DNA of 64,000 nt from CAKZLS01 sp963701445 (GCA_963701445.1 CAVPAM010000013.1:33241-97240), one strand, 5' to 3'; positions 30,962 to 39,449 are shown, counted from the stretch's first letter. Numbers and translations are program-made. Notes: generated by a model from the sequence alone, not told the origin.

Positions 30962-32278
30962 TCAGTTCTTCGGGCGCATGTCGATGATGCGTTGGGCCTT
31001 GCCGATGGACCGCTCGATCTGGTTCACGTCCACCACCCGGACCCCGGCGGTGACGCCGATGTAGGACTTGATGCTGTGGGCCAGCCTCTTGGCGCAGGCC
31101 TGCTTGGTCTTCTCGTCGTAGGGCTTGAGGTCGGACCGGCTTTCCACCACCACGTCGAGCGCGTCGAGGTGATCGCGCCGGAACACCTCGAGCACGTAGT
31201 GCGGCGACAGGTGGCCGTCCTTGAGGATCAGTTCCTCGATCTGGCTGGGGAACAGGTTGACGCCGCGAATGATCAGCATGTCGTCGGACCGCCCGGTGAT
31301 CTTCTCCATCCGCCGCATGGTCCGCGCCGTCCCCGGCAGCAGCCGGGTGAGGTCGCGGGTGCGGTAGCGGACGATGGGAAACGCCTCCTTGGTCAGCGAC
31401 GTGAACACCAGTTCGCCCTGTTCGCCGTCGGCCAGCACCTCGCCGGTCACCGGGTCGACGATTTCCGGATAGAAGTGGTCCTCCCAGATGTGCAGCCCGT
31501 CCTTGGTCTCGATGCACTCGCTCGACACGCCGGGACCCAGCACCTCCGACAGGCCGTAGAGGTCGATGGCGTCCATGTCGAAACGCTCCTCGATCTCGGC
31601 GCGCATGGCGTTGGTCCACGGCTCGGCGCCGTGCATGCCGATGCGGATGGACGACTCGCGCGGATCGATCCCCTGGTGGTCGAACTCGTCGGCGATGGCC
31701 AGCATGTACGACGGCGTCACCATGATGATGTCCGGCTTGAAATCCTGGATGAGCTGGACCTGGCGTGGCGTCATTCCGCCGGACATGGGAATGACGGTGC
31801 AGCCCAGCTTCTCGGCCCCGTAGTGCGCGCCGAGGCCGCCGGTGAACAACCCGTAGCCGTAGGCCACGTGCACGATATCGCCGGGCCGGCCGCCGGCGGC
31901 CCGGATGCACCGCGCCATCAGCCCCGCCCAGGTCTCGATGTCGCGCTGGGTGTAGCCGACCACCGTGGGCTTGCCGGTGGTGCCGCTGGAGGCGTGGACG
32001 CGGACCACCTGCTCGCGCGGCACCGCGAACATGTTGAAGGGATAGCTGCGGCGGAGGTCGTCCTTGGTGGCGAAGGGGAATTTCGCCAGATCCGAGAGCT
32101 GCTTCATGTCGTCGGGGTGCACGCCGGCCTGATTGAAGGCGTCGCGATAGTGCCGGACGTTCTTGTAGACGTGCCCGAGGGTCCATTTCAGCCGGTCGAG
32201 CTGCAGCGCCGAGATTTCGTCGCGGCTGGCGATCTCGATGGGATCCAGTTCGTGTTTTCCCGGCGCCTTGTCGGTCAT
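30962..32278 (-). CDS. paaK: Phenylacetate-CoA ligase (PaaK type)
   Basis: This 438-residue AMP-forming enzyme joins phenylacetate, or a related aryl acid, to CoA. It has the PaaK hallmarks HASSGTTGKPTVVGYTQRDI (ATP-binding P-loop), YGYGLFTGGLG, IPMSGGMTPRQV, DLYGLSEVLGPGVSSEC and the C-terminal IIRGVNLFPSQIEELILKD. The ATG at 32278 gives the normal family length; the frame stays open upstream into a repeat element. It ends only 9 bases from livF on the opposite strand, so uptake and activation genes converge. No other paa genes are in the window. Confidence 0.92.
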   Translation of the reverse strand: MTDKAPGKHELDPIEIASRDEISALQLDRLKWTLGHVYKNVRHYRDAFNQAGVHPDDMKQLSDLAKFPFATKDDLRRSYPFNMFAVPREQVVRVHASSGTTGKPTVVGYTQRDIETWAGLMARCIRAAGGRPGDIVHVAYGYGLFTGGLGAHYGAEKLGCTVIPMSGGMTPRQVQLIQDFKPDIIMVTPSYMLAIADEFDHQGIDPRESSIRIGMHGAEPWTNAMRAEIEERFDMDAIDLYGLSEVLGPGVSSECIETKDGLHIWEDHFYPEIVDPVTGEVLADGEQGELVFTSLTKEAFPIVRYRTRDLTRLLPGTARTMRRMEKITGRSDDMLIIRGVNLFPSQIEELILKDGHLSPHYVLEVFRRDHLDALDVVVESRSDLKPYDEKTKQACAKRLAHSIKSYIGVTAGVRVVDVNQIERSIGKAQRIIDMRPKN

Positions 32279-32324
32279 GGAGTCGCTCCCAGATGGTCGG
32301 TGTAAGTCCCGATTGTTTTTGTTT

Positions 32325-32480
32325 CTATACACGCTCGCGCCCGCCCGCGCACCCCCAAACGCCCCTGTTCCGAGTGTGTAATATCCATCGGAAAGGAGGT
32401 CGGAAGAGCCGCCAGGCGTATTCCGACGCATGCCCCCCGCCCGACCACACGCGGCGGACCGCGCCAAAAGAAATCCGCCC
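32325..32480 (-). repeat. Dispersed two-hairpin repeat, copy A (upstream of paaK)
   Basis: This stretch aligns by eye with 33907-34067 in the same orientation, with many shared words (GCTCGCGC, CATCGGAAA, AGCCGCCAGGCG, ATTCCGACG, GCGGCGGA, AATCCGCCC). It contains two stems: GTCGGAA/TTCCGAC (32400-32406, 32422-32428) with an inner GCC/GGC, and GGCGGA/TCCGCC (32454-32459, 32475-32480). On the minus strand it lies in the leader region of paaK. Confidence 0.6.
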
Positions 32481-32574
32481 ACCATGAATATAAAAATACA
32501 TACTCGTCCAAAATTAAAGAAAATACTTGTAAAAATAGATGCAAATTTTAGTAAAATTTTATCGATATCACATT

Positions 32575-32603
32575 TTGACTTTAGGGCAATTTGACTCTAT
32601 ATT
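32575..32603 (+). promoter_or_regulatory. Strong sigma-70-type promoter before the Flp pilin gene
   Basis: TTGACT (32575-32580) and TATATT (32598-32603) are exactly 17 bases apart. They lie in a very AT-rich 150-base stretch that stands out from the high-GC surroundings. The pilin ribosome-binding site AGGAGG follows near 32639. Confidence 0.65.
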
Positions 32604-32648
32604 TAAGTTAATCTTAACGTGGATACTTTCTCGGGACAGGAGGTTGTC

Positions 32649-32829
32649 ATGAGACGCAATATCATTGTCGAGGTTCTCAGGGACGACTCCGGAACGTCGG
32701 CCGTCGAATACGGGATCCTGGTCTGCTGCGTGTCCACCGCCGCCATCCTCTCCCTGACCTCTCTGGGCGAGGCCGTGGTGGCGATTGTTCGACCGGGTCA
32801 CCAACGAACTGATGGCGCTCGCGCGCTGA
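32649..32829 (+). CDS. Flp/Fap-type pilin, one frameshift
   Basis: Read across one extra base at 32787, this is a 59-residue prepilin: MRRNIIVEVLRDDSGTSAV, then EYGILVCCVSTAAILSL, and after the break FDRVTNELMALAR. The leader ends in Gly followed by TSAVEYG with the invariant Glu-Tyr, the TadV/CpaA processing site of type IVb Flp pilins. Length matches the family. AGGAGG is 6-8 bases before the ATG and a consensus promoter lies upstream. No tad/cpa assembly genes are in this window, so the subunit is encoded apart from its machinery or the locus is a remnant. Confidence 0.8.
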
Positions 32830-32913
32830 TCCAGGAATGGTACAGGGTATCGCGGCGTGGGGAACGGCAGAGGCCGCGGCCTCTCTCTCCCCGGACCACG
32901 CCTCGGGACGTGA

Positions 32914-33918
32914 TTATCCGCCGAAGCGGTCGGTCGCCTTGATGAGCCGGTCCAGGATACCCGGCTCCGAATAGGCGTGCCCGGCGCCCTCGATCAGGTG
33001 GAACTCCGCCTCCGGCCACGCCTTGTGCAACGCGTAAGCATAGCGGGCGGGGCAGGGCATGTCGTAGCGCCCGTGGACGATCGCGCCGGGGATGCCGCGC
33101 AGCTTGTGGGCATTCCGGAGAAGCTGGTTTTCCTCGAGCCACACGCCATGGAAGAAGTAGTGGTTTTCGATCCGCGCGAAGGCGACCGCGAACCGTTCGT
33201 CGCCGTGGTCGCGGGACAGCTCGGCGTTCGGCAGCAGCGTGATCGTCTCGCCTTCCCAGAGGCTCCACGCCGTCGCGGCCTCGAGCCGGACGGCGGGATC
33301 GTCGCTGGTCAGGCGCTTGCGGTAGGCGGCGATCATGTCGTCGCGCTCGTCCTCGGGAATGGGCGCGACGAACCGTTCCCACTTGTCGGGAAAGATCTCC
33401 GACACGCCGTACTGGTAATACCAGTCGAGCTCGGCCCGGGTCAGCGTGTAGACCCCGCGCAGGACCAGCGCGCTCACGCGTTCGGGATATGTTTCGGCGT
33501 AGGCCAGCGCCAGCGTCGACCCCCACGACCCGCCGAACACCAGCCACCGGTCCACCCCGGCGAGCGCGCGCAGCCGTTCCATGTCGGCGACCAGGTGCCA
33601 GGTGGTATTCGCCTCCAGTTCCGCGTGAGGCGTCGACCGCCCGCAGCCCCGCTGATCGAACAGAAGAATGTCATACCGATCCGGATCGAACAGCCGCCGA
33701 TGATCCGCCGAACACCCCCCGCCCGGCCCGCCATGCAGAAAAACCGCCGGCGTGCCGCCCGCCCTGCCGCAGCGTTCGTAATAAACCGAATGCCCGTCCC
33801 CCACGTCCAGCATCCCGGTCTCATAGGGTTCGATCGGCGGGTACAGCGTCCGGAGTGTGCTCAATGGTGCATGCCTGTCCGGCGGGGTGACGGGGTTAAC
33901 GTCCACACTCGTATACAT
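32914..33918 (-). CDS. pip: Proline iminopeptidase
   Basis: This S33-family alpha/beta hydrolase removes N-terminal proline from peptides. It has the strongly diagnostic LYPPIEPYETGMLDVGDGHS, oxyanion motif HGGPGGGCS, LFDQRGCGRS, nucleophile elbow GGSWGSTLALAYA, the cap region TRAELDWYYQYG, and catalytic Asp and His in VHGRYDMPCP and GAGHAYSEPG. The ATG at 33918 lies at the edge of a repeat element, so a GTG four codons on or a TTG near 33864 (just before the conserved TLYPPIEP) may be the true start. It is monocistronic, cytosolic and ends near the pilin gene. Confidence 0.9.
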   Translation of the reverse strand: MYTSVDVNPVTPPDRHAPLSTLRTLYPPIEPYETGMLDVGDGHSVYYERCGRAGGTPAVFLHGGPGGGCSADHRRLFDPDRYDILLFDQRGCGRSTPHAELEANTTWHLVADMERLRALAGVDRWLVFGGSWGSTLALAYAETYPERVSALVLRGVYTLTRAELDWYYQYGVSEIFPDKWERFVAPIPEDERDDMIAAYRKRLTSDDPAVRLEAATAWSLWEGETITLLPNAELSRDHGDERFAVAFARIENHYFFHGVWLEENQLLRNAHKLRGIPGAIVHGRYDMPCPARYAYALHKAWPEAEFHLIEGAGHAYSEPGILDRLIKATDRFGG

Positions 33919-34067
33919 GCTCGCGCGCCCACGCGCACCAGCAAACACCCCGCATGCCAATTGTACAAGTTTCATCGAAAAGAAGGCCGGAATAGCCGTC
34001 AGGCGAATTCCGACGAATGAACACCGCCCAGAACGCATGCGGCGGATTACGCCAAGGCTAATCCGCC
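33907..34067 (-). repeat. Dispersed two-hairpin repeat, copy B (upstream of pip)
   Basis: This copy matches copy A at 32325-32480 in sequence order and orientation. Its first stem, GGCGGATTA/TAATCCGCC (34041-34049, 34059-34067), is perfect and encloses GCC-AA-GGC. The second, GCCGGAAT/ATTCCGAC (33986-33993, 34007-34014), differs from copy A in sequence but keeps the pairing through one G-U. The preserved folding suggests that structure matters. Confidence 0.6.
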
Positions 34068-34141
34068 CCAAGCGGGCTGGATGCTAGACGCGACCCAACG
34101 ACCCATTGATCAGGTCAATCCCGACTCGTGTGCTGCCGCAC

Positions 34142-34226
34142 TTGTTAAGGGTTCTCGGACACCTGCCGTGGCGAGGTGGTAGCGGTGCTCGGCGTTGATC
34201 GGCAGGTGTCGGAGAAGCCTTAACAA
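34142..34226. repeat. Long inverted repeat, 27-bp arms
   Basis: Bases 34142-34168 (starting TTGTTAAGGGTTCTCGGACA) pair with 34200-34226 (ending GAGAAGCCTTAACAA) at about 25 of 27 positions around a 31-base spacer. It has no T-run on either side, so a simple terminator is unlikely. The surrounding 34068-34457 holds no gene I trust. It could be a small mobile-repeat relic or a structured RNA. Confidence 0.5.
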
Positions 34227-34457
34227 CAGTGGCGGTCCGCGCCACGCTGAGTGATGGTCCGTAGGTGGGAGTTGAGCGGACTACATCCGGTGGAAAGCTG
34301 ACGAACGGTCGGGAGTTTCCGCTTACCCCCAGATAGCAGCTGTGTCGCTCGAGGGCGTCAAACCAACGAGTTCTAGCGAACAGGCGACATTCCGAATAGC
34401 AACGGCGGTCCAGACAGTGCACCATGCCTGACGTGCGATTCTCGGGGAAGACGTCGA

Positions 34458-35510
34458 ATGGGTGAACGGCCGAAAACGATGCGTGGCGTGTGGCTTACCG
34501 GGCATGGGGGGCTTGATAAGCTCGAGGTGCGCGACGACATTCCGGTTCCCCGGCCGAGCTCGCGCGACGTGCTTGTTCGCGTGGCAGCGGCGGGCGTGAA
34601 CAACACCGACATCAATACCCGCACGGGCTGGTATTCGGAAAGGAGCGGCGCGAGCGAAGGCGCCGGCTGGTCCGGCGCGGCGTTTCACTTTCCGCGCATC
34701 CAGGGCGCCGACGTCTGCGGGAGGATCGTCGCGATCGGGGAAGAGGTCGGCGCGGACCGGATCGGCGAGCGGGTGTTGATCGAGCCGTGCCTCCGGGAAG
34801 CCAATGGCAAAGAGCTGGAACGGCCTTGGTATTTCGGCTCGGAATGCGACGGAGGATTTGCCGAATACACCGTGGTCGCGTCGCGGCACGCCCACAAGAT
34901 CGAGAGCACATTGAGCGACACCGAGCTCGCTTCCTTTCCATGCTCTTATTCCACGGCGGAAAATCTCCTGACACGGTCGCAAACCGGACCGGGCGATCGG
35001 GTTCTCGTCACCGGCGCGTCGGGCGGTGTCGGGTCCGCGGCGGTCCAGTTGGCGAGGGCGCGCGGGGCTCGGGTTTTCGCCGTGACCAGCCCCGCGAAAT
35101 CGCAAGCCGTGCTCGCCCTGGGCGCCGAGATGACACTCGCGCGCGATGACAGCCTCGTCGACACACTCGGGCGCGACAGCATCGACGTTGTCGTCGATCT
35201 GGTCGCGGGAGCACGCTGGCCCGAATTCCTCGACGCGCTCCGTCCGGGGGGCCGTTATGCCGTGGCGGGCGCGATCGCCGGCCCCTTGGTCGAGTTGGAC
35301 CTCCGAACCCTCTATCTTAAGGACTTGAGCTTTTTCGGCTGCACGGTCCTGGAACCCGAGGTCTTCGCCAACCTGATCGAATACATCGAACGCGGGTGCA
35401 TCTCCCCCGTGGTGGCCGAAACGTTTCCGCTAGAACGAATCGCCGACGCGCAGACCCTGTTCATGTCCAAGCGGCACATCGGAAAAATGGTGCTCACACT
35501 CGATAGATAA
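34458..35510 (+). CDS. Zinc-type alcohol dehydrogenase / quinone oxidoreductase family (MDR)
   Basis: This 350-residue medium-chain dehydrogenase/reductase begins MRGVWLTGHGGLDKLEVRDD and has VRVAAAGVNNTDINTRTGWY, FPRIQGADVCGRIVAIGEEV, the NAD(P)-binding VLVTGASGGVGSAAVQLARA and a QOR-like C-terminus (IADAQTLFMSKRHIGKMVLT). The residues replacing the usual catalytic zinc ligands (NNTD) suggest a zinc-independent quinone-reductase or crotonyl-type member. The substrate is not evident and neighbours do not help. GGGGAA lies about 9 bases before the ATG. Confidence 0.85.
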   Translation: MGERPKTMRGVWLTGHGGLDKLEVRDDIPVPRPSSRDVLVRVAAAGVNNTDINTRTGWYSERSGASEGAGWSGAAFHFPRIQGADVCGRIVAIGEEVGADRIGERVLIEPCLREANGKELERPWYFGSECDGGFAEYTVVASRHAHKIESTLSDTELASFPCSYSTAENLLTRSQTGPGDRVLVTGASGGVGSAAVQLARARGARVFAVTSPAKSQAVLALGAEMTLARDDSLVDTLGRDSIDVVVDLVAGARWPEFLDALRPGGRYAVAGAIAGPLVELDLRTLYLKDLSFFGCTVLEPEVFANLIEYIERGCISPVVAETFPLERIADAQTLFMSKRHIGKMVLTLDR

Positions 35511-35954
35511 GCTTCCGGGCGGGTGTGACGGCTTTGTCGAGAGGCTCGAAACCATTGCCGGCCGTCGCTCGCGCGCCTGGCGGGCCGGAAGGCCGCGAAA
35601 AGGGTCGCGCGCCCGGTTTCCCGTTTCCAAGGGTGAGATCGAGGAATTCTTATCAATTACAATGTCTTACGTGACAATCGCCGCGAATTGTCCGAGGAGT
35701 GGTAGCGTTCCCTTTTCCGGTTTGAAAGCCGAGCATTCCGGGATCGCATCGGAATGTTTCTTTTTATATCAATAGCTTGCCTCATTGCGAGATCGACAAC
35801 GAGCCTTCGGGAAACTCAATTATTTCAATGGGTTGCGGATAAATTCTACTGTGCACGGGGTTGTTTTTCACTTTTTGCTTTTACCCCCCCCCCGGTCCCC
35901 TCTCGATAGTCCCCGCGCGGCCATTCACCATGGGCGTGGACACCGGGGACGGCC
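35511..35954. other. Gene-free stretch
   Basis: About 440 bases, more AT-rich than average around 35640-35880, with a run of ten C at about 35884-35893. I see no convincing gene, RNA or terminator. It separates the convergent dehydrogenase and DUF547 genes. Confidence 0.5.
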
Positions 35955-36824
35955 TCACGGACCGCCGGTCGTGGCGTCGTTCAGTGCCCAGTCGTAGGCA
36001 TGGTCCGAGATGGATCGGACGGGGGCGAGCTGGCCGGCGAGGGCGGGGCCGGCGAAGCGGCGCAGGTGGGCGATGACGCTCTCGCCGGTGCCGCCGAAAT
36101 CCTCCTGGAACCAGACGTAGATGCTGGAGACCGTCAGGTCGCCGCCGGCCACGCGGGCGCCGCGCGGATGGTTGACGTAGTCGCGGGCGCCCTTGTCCAT
36201 CAGCGCGTCCGTGTTGGCCGCCGTGAAGGCCGTGGGCTGGAGATTGGGGCAGCCGATGGCCGCGCAGTTGACGGCGTAGTGCACCCGGGGATCGCGCCAG
36301 ATCGGCCGCAGGATCCGGTGTTCGATGTCGTTGAGGGTGACGGTTTGGCCCTCGACGACGATGGCGTCCGCGCCCCAGGGGCCGTCCGCGAACACGCCCG
36401 GCGACGTGTCGATGTCGCGGATGCTGTCCACCGGATAGTGATCGAGCACGGTCTTGACGGTCAGGGCGTTGTACAGGTTGATCCAGTAGGCGCGCTGTTG
36501 CGGGCGGGCGTACCGGCTGATGGGGGTGGCGGCCAGGGCGCCGATGTAGGCCGAAAGCGCGGCCCTGTCGGCGGCGCTCACGCGTCCGTAGGCGACGCGG
36601 TTGATGCCGTCCCGGCCCTCGACCACATACCGGCCGAGCAGGCCGTCCCACGCCGAATGGTCGACGGTCGCGGTGGACGCCGGGTCATGGGCCGTCCAGC
36701 GATCCCACACATCGGCGGACGGCGCGAACAGGGAGTCGAGGGAGGCAAATCCGGCCGTGGTCGCCATCGCGGCCGCCACCAGGGCGGCGCGGGCGACGTT
36801 GCGGTAGCGATGTCGTTTCTCCAC
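35955..36824 (-). CDS. DUF547 domain protein, exported
   Basis: This 289-residue protein has a hydrophobic N-terminal segment (about residues 10-27, likely a signal sequence) and the DUF547 pattern WDGLLGRYVVEGRDGINRVA, AYWINLYNALTVKTVLDHYP, LNDIEHRILRPIWRDPRVHY and AVNCAAIGCPNLQPTAFTA, with conserved His and Cys. The domain is structurally unlike known bacterial enzymes by sequence and has no assigned activity here. GTG start, with AAGGAG 8 bases upstream. It follows DUF190 on the same strand by about 120 bases. Confidence 0.85.
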   Translation of the reverse strand: MEKRHRYRNVARAALVAAAMATTAGFASLDSLFAPSADVWDRWTAHDPASTATVDHSAWDGLLGRYVVEGRDGINRVAYGRVSAADRAALSAYIGALAATPISRYARPQQRAYWINLYNALTVKTVLDHYPVDSIRDIDTSPGVFADGPWGADAIVVEGQTVTLNDIEHRILRPIWRDPRVHYAVNCAAIGCPNLQPTAFTAANTDALMDKGARDYVNHPRGARVAGGDLTVSSIYVWFQEDFGGTGESVIAHLRRFAGPALAGQLAPVRSISDHAYDWALNDATTGGP

Positions 36825-36944
36825 GAGGGCGTCTCCTTAACCGTGGGGCGGCCACCCGGGATATGGGCCGGCGTCGCCGGTCACCGCAAATCACGCTCGT
36901 GTGAGGATCGGCCGCCGTCGGGCCGGGGCGCGCGAGGCGTCCCG

Positions 36945-37280
36945 TCAGGACCGCGAGCCGTAGCGCACCACCGTGGCCTTCTCCCGGGTGATCAGGCCGC
37001 TGTCCACCATGGGCTCGATCGCCTCGAGGAACGCGTCGACGCGATCGGCGGTATCGACGATCTCGATGACCACCGGAAGGTCGGCGGAGAGGCGCAGGAT
37101 CTTGGCGGTGTGCAGGTGGGCGCCGTGGCCGAAGCCCATGGGCCCCCGGAGCACGGTCGCCCCGGCCATGTGCATTTCGCGGGCCTTGAGGACGATCGCC
37201 TCGTAGAGCGGACGGTGGCCGTGACGGTCGCCCTCGCCGACGAAAACGCGGAGCAGGACGGCGTCCTCGGAGATGTTCAT
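36945..37280 (-). CDS. DUF190 family protein, linked to the fluoride channel
   Basis: This 111-residue protein has LLRVFVGEGDRHGHRPLYEA, EMHMAGATVLRGPMGFGHGA and LPVVIEIVDTADRVDAFLEA, the DUF190 pattern of PII-like trimers commonly encoded beside crcB. It starts 23 bases after crcB on the same strand, with GGAGG before its ATG. Likely role: regulation of or accessory to fluoride export; the mechanism is not established. Confidence 0.9.
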   Translation of the reverse strand: MNISEDAVLLRVFVGEGDRHGHRPLYEAIVLKAREMHMAGATVLRGPMGFGHGAHLHTAKILRLSADLPVVIEIVDTADRVDAFLEAIEPMVDSGLITREKATVVRYGSRS

Positions 37281-37303
37281 GTCGCGTCCTCCAAACCAGT
37301 GCT

Positions 37304-37705
37304 CTAGCGATTGTACGCCATTCCCAGGGTGTGGCCGAGCCAGACGCCGACCAGGCACAGAAACACCGAACCGAAGATGTTGGCGGCGGCGAACAGCCAC
37401 TCGCCGTCCTGCACGAGGTTGAGGGTCTGCAGGCTGAACGACGAGAAGGTGGTGAACCCGCCGAACAGGCCCAGCATGAAGAACATCCGGACGGCCGGGG
37501 ACACGATCAGCCGCGCGTCGGGCGCGGTCACGGCGGCGAACACGCCGATCAGGATCGAACCCAGAACGTTGACGAACAGGGTGCCCCAGGGGAACGTCTC
37601 GCCGATGCGTTCGGCCATGAACCCCGAGCACCAGTAGCGAAGCACGCCGCCGATCGCGCTTCCCGTCGCGACCGACAGGGTCATGATCAGCGGCGAAGAG
37701 CCCAT
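37304..37705 (-). CDS. crcB: Fluoride channel CrcB/Fluc
   Basis: This 133-residue inner-membrane protein has four predicted helices and the Fluc motifs GGVLRYW, GTLFVNVLGSILIG and GGFTTFSSFSLQTL, which line the fluoride pore and the central sodium site. Fluc works as an antiparallel dimer to let F- leave the cell. GGAGAG precedes the ATG. I searched the short upstream gap for a fluoride riboswitch and saw none; the gene sits 40 bases after an ABC ATPase gene, so it may be transcribed from further upstream. Confidence 0.93.
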   Translation of the reverse strand: MGSSPLIMTLSVATGSAIGGVLRYWCSGFMAERIGETFPWGTLFVNVLGSILIGVFAAVTAPDARLIVSPAVRMFFMLGLFGGFTTFSSFSLQTLNLVQDGEWLFAAANIFGSVFLCLVGVWLGHTLGMAYNR

Positions 37706-37745
37706 GCGCCGCTCTCCGGGGGAAAGGGGGCGTCCGGTCCCGCGG

Positions 37746-38531
37746 TCACGCCGCGCGTTCCTTGCCGCCCCGGGTCAGGAAGGCCTGCACGCGCGGGTCC
37801 TCGCACTCGCGCAGAAGCCGCTTCGGGTCGCCGCCGGCGATCATCGTCTTCGTCTGCGCGTCCAGGAAGACGGAGTCGTCGCCGATGGCGAAGATGCTCG
37901 GCAGTTCATGGGTGACCATGATCATGGTGGTGCCGAGACTGTCGCGAAGCTGGGCGATCAGGTCGTCGAGCAGGGACGACGTCACCGGATCCAGTCCGGC
38001 CGACGGTTCGTCGAAAAACAGCAGTTCCGGATCGAGCGCCAGGGCCCGGGCCACGCCGGCGCGTTTGCGCATGCCGCCGCTGATTTCCGACGGGTAGTAG
38101 TCCTCGAACCCGGCGAGACCGACGAGCGCCAGCTTGAGCGACACGAGGTCGCGAATGTCCTTGGCGGAAAGATCGGTGTATTCGCCGAGCGGCAGGGAGA
38201 CGTTCTCGGCGAGCGTCATGGAACTCCAGAGCGCGCCTTGCTGATAGACGATTCCGAGCTTGCGGGCGAGGGCCTCGCGTTCGCGCTGTTCCACCTCCCA
38301 AAGGCTGACGCCGTTGAGGAACACCTGTCCCTTGGACGGCTCCTTGAGGCCGCTGAGAGACCGCATGACCGTCGTCTTGCCGCAACCGCTGCCGCCCATG
38401 ATGATGAAGATCTCGCCGCGCCTGACGGTGAAGGTCAGGTCGCGCTGGATGAGGAAATCGCCATACGCGATGGTGATGTCCCTGACGTCGATCGCCGCGT
38501 CGGTGCCGGGTGGTGTGCCGTTTTGGGTCAA
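37746..38531 (-). CDS. ABC ATPase, MlaF type, without partner genes
   Basis: This 261-residue ATPase has Walker A GGSGCGKTTV, the MlaF-like LGIVYQQGALWSSMTLAENV, signature EISGGMRKRAGVARAL, Walker B LLFFDEPSAGLDP and switch TMIMVTHELPSI. MlaF drives retrograde phospholipid transport between membranes together with MlaE, MlaD and MlaB, but none of these is adjacent; downstream lies crcB. The TTG start is supported by GGGGA about 8 bases upstream. It is probably an orphan component that pairs with permease genes elsewhere. Confidence 0.85.
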   Translation of the reverse strand: MTQNGTPPGTDAAIDVRDITIAYGDFLIQRDLTFTVRRGEIFIIMGGSGCGKTTVMRSLSGLKEPSKGQVFLNGVSLWEVEQREREALARKLGIVYQQGALWSSMTLAENVSLPLGEYTDLSAKDIRDLVSLKLALVGLAGFEDYYPSEISGGMRKRAGVARALALDPELLFFDEPSAGLDPVTSSLLDDLIAQLRDSLGTTMIMVTHELPSIFAIGDDSVFLDAQTKTMIAGGDPKRLLRECEDPRVQAFLTRGGKERAA

Positions 38532-38671
38532 TGCGCGTGTCCCCGTGATGCCTCGCTCGCGCCGACGCGCGAGATTTGCCCGAGATCAATAAATCATCCG
38601 CCGGCCAAAAGCAGCCCGGCGCCGAAGATTTTTTCCGCCGCTCCGGACAGAGACCGCTGGAACGGGGACCA

Positions 38672-39412
38672 CTAAAGCTGCGTCAGGCCGTGTTCCTTGA
38701 GCAGGGCCACCAGCATCTTGCCGTTCTTGACCCGGTGCCTGTGGTGCAGCCTGCGGGCGGCCTCGCGGTCGCCCTGGGCGATGGCGTCGACCACGGCCGC
38801 GTGATCCTTGTTGGAATTGACCGGCTTGGGGCGCAGGCGAAGGGTGACCAGCCGCACCCGGTGGGTCTGTTCCCAGAAACTGTTGACGATGGACAGGAGG
38901 CGCGCGTTTCCGGAGTATTTGACCAGCAGCATATGGAACTTCTCGTCGGCCTGGGCCCAATGTCGGAGATCGTCCCTCTCCAGCGCCGCGTCCATCTCCG
39001 CGACCGCCTGTTTCAGTTCCGCCAGTTCCGCGTCGCTCACGCCGCGCGCGGCCACCAGTTCGGCGGCGGTGGCCTCCAGGCAGGTCAGGATCTCGTAAAT
39101 CTCGCGCATGTCGTCGGCCGACACGGGCAGAACGCGCATGCCGTGACGGGGGCGAACCTCCACCATCCCTTCCTCGGCGAGGCGGATCAGAGCTTCGCGC
39201 ACCGGCGTGCGGCTCATGTCGAGCATCTGCGCGAGTTGCTGTTCCAGGACCTGGAAGCCGGCGGCCATGTCGTTTTCGAGGATGCGGCGCTTGATCTGTT
39301 CGTAGGCGCGCTCCGTCTGCGAGACACGCGCGCCGCCGGCCTTGGCGGCCTTCGGAGTTCGGGGTGTGGCCTTTTCGGTTTCGCTCCCGCCCGCGTCGGT
39401 CGGAGTTCCCAT
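38672..39412 (-). CDS. GntR family transcriptional regulator, FCD subfamily
   Basis: This 246-residue repressor or activator has an N-terminal winged helix (about 35-95: YEQIKRRILENDMAAGFQVL, LDMSRTPVREALIRLAEEGM) and a C-terminal all-helical FCD ligand domain with a possible metal site (EADEKFH-type motif seen as ADEKFHMLL, and the C-terminal HHRHR). FadR/VanR-type members sense organic acids. It sits upstream of the wrecked TctC/SMP-30 locus, which it may once have controlled. Confidence 0.9.
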   Translation of the reverse strand: MGTPTDAGGSETEKATPRTPKAAKAGGARVSQTERAYEQIKRRILENDMAAGFQVLEQQLAQMLDMSRTPVREALIRLAEEGMVEVRPRHGMRVLPVSADDMREIYEILTCLEATAAELVAARGVSDAELAELKQAVAEMDAALERDDLRHWAQADEKFHMLLVKYSGNARLLSIVNSFWEQTHRVRLVTLRLRPKPVNSNKDHAAVVDAIAQGDREAARRLHHRHRVKNGKMLVALLKEHGLTQL

Positions 39413-39449
39413 GATCAATGCCCACTCAAGTCGTTGCACCGGGCGGCCT

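Noticed and set aside
30954..32305. Apparent 450-residue extension of LivF antisense to paaK
   Set aside because: It appears only because the livF stop is lost by a one-base shift; the extension has no LivF similarity.
34084..34425. 113-codon minus-strand frame in the gap before the alcohol dehydrogenase
   Set aside because: No ribosome-binding site or recognisable motifs, and it covers the inverted repeat; not supported as a gene.
37706..37745. Possible fluoride riboswitch before crcB
   Set aside because: The gap is only 40 bases and lacks the conserved riboswitch core.
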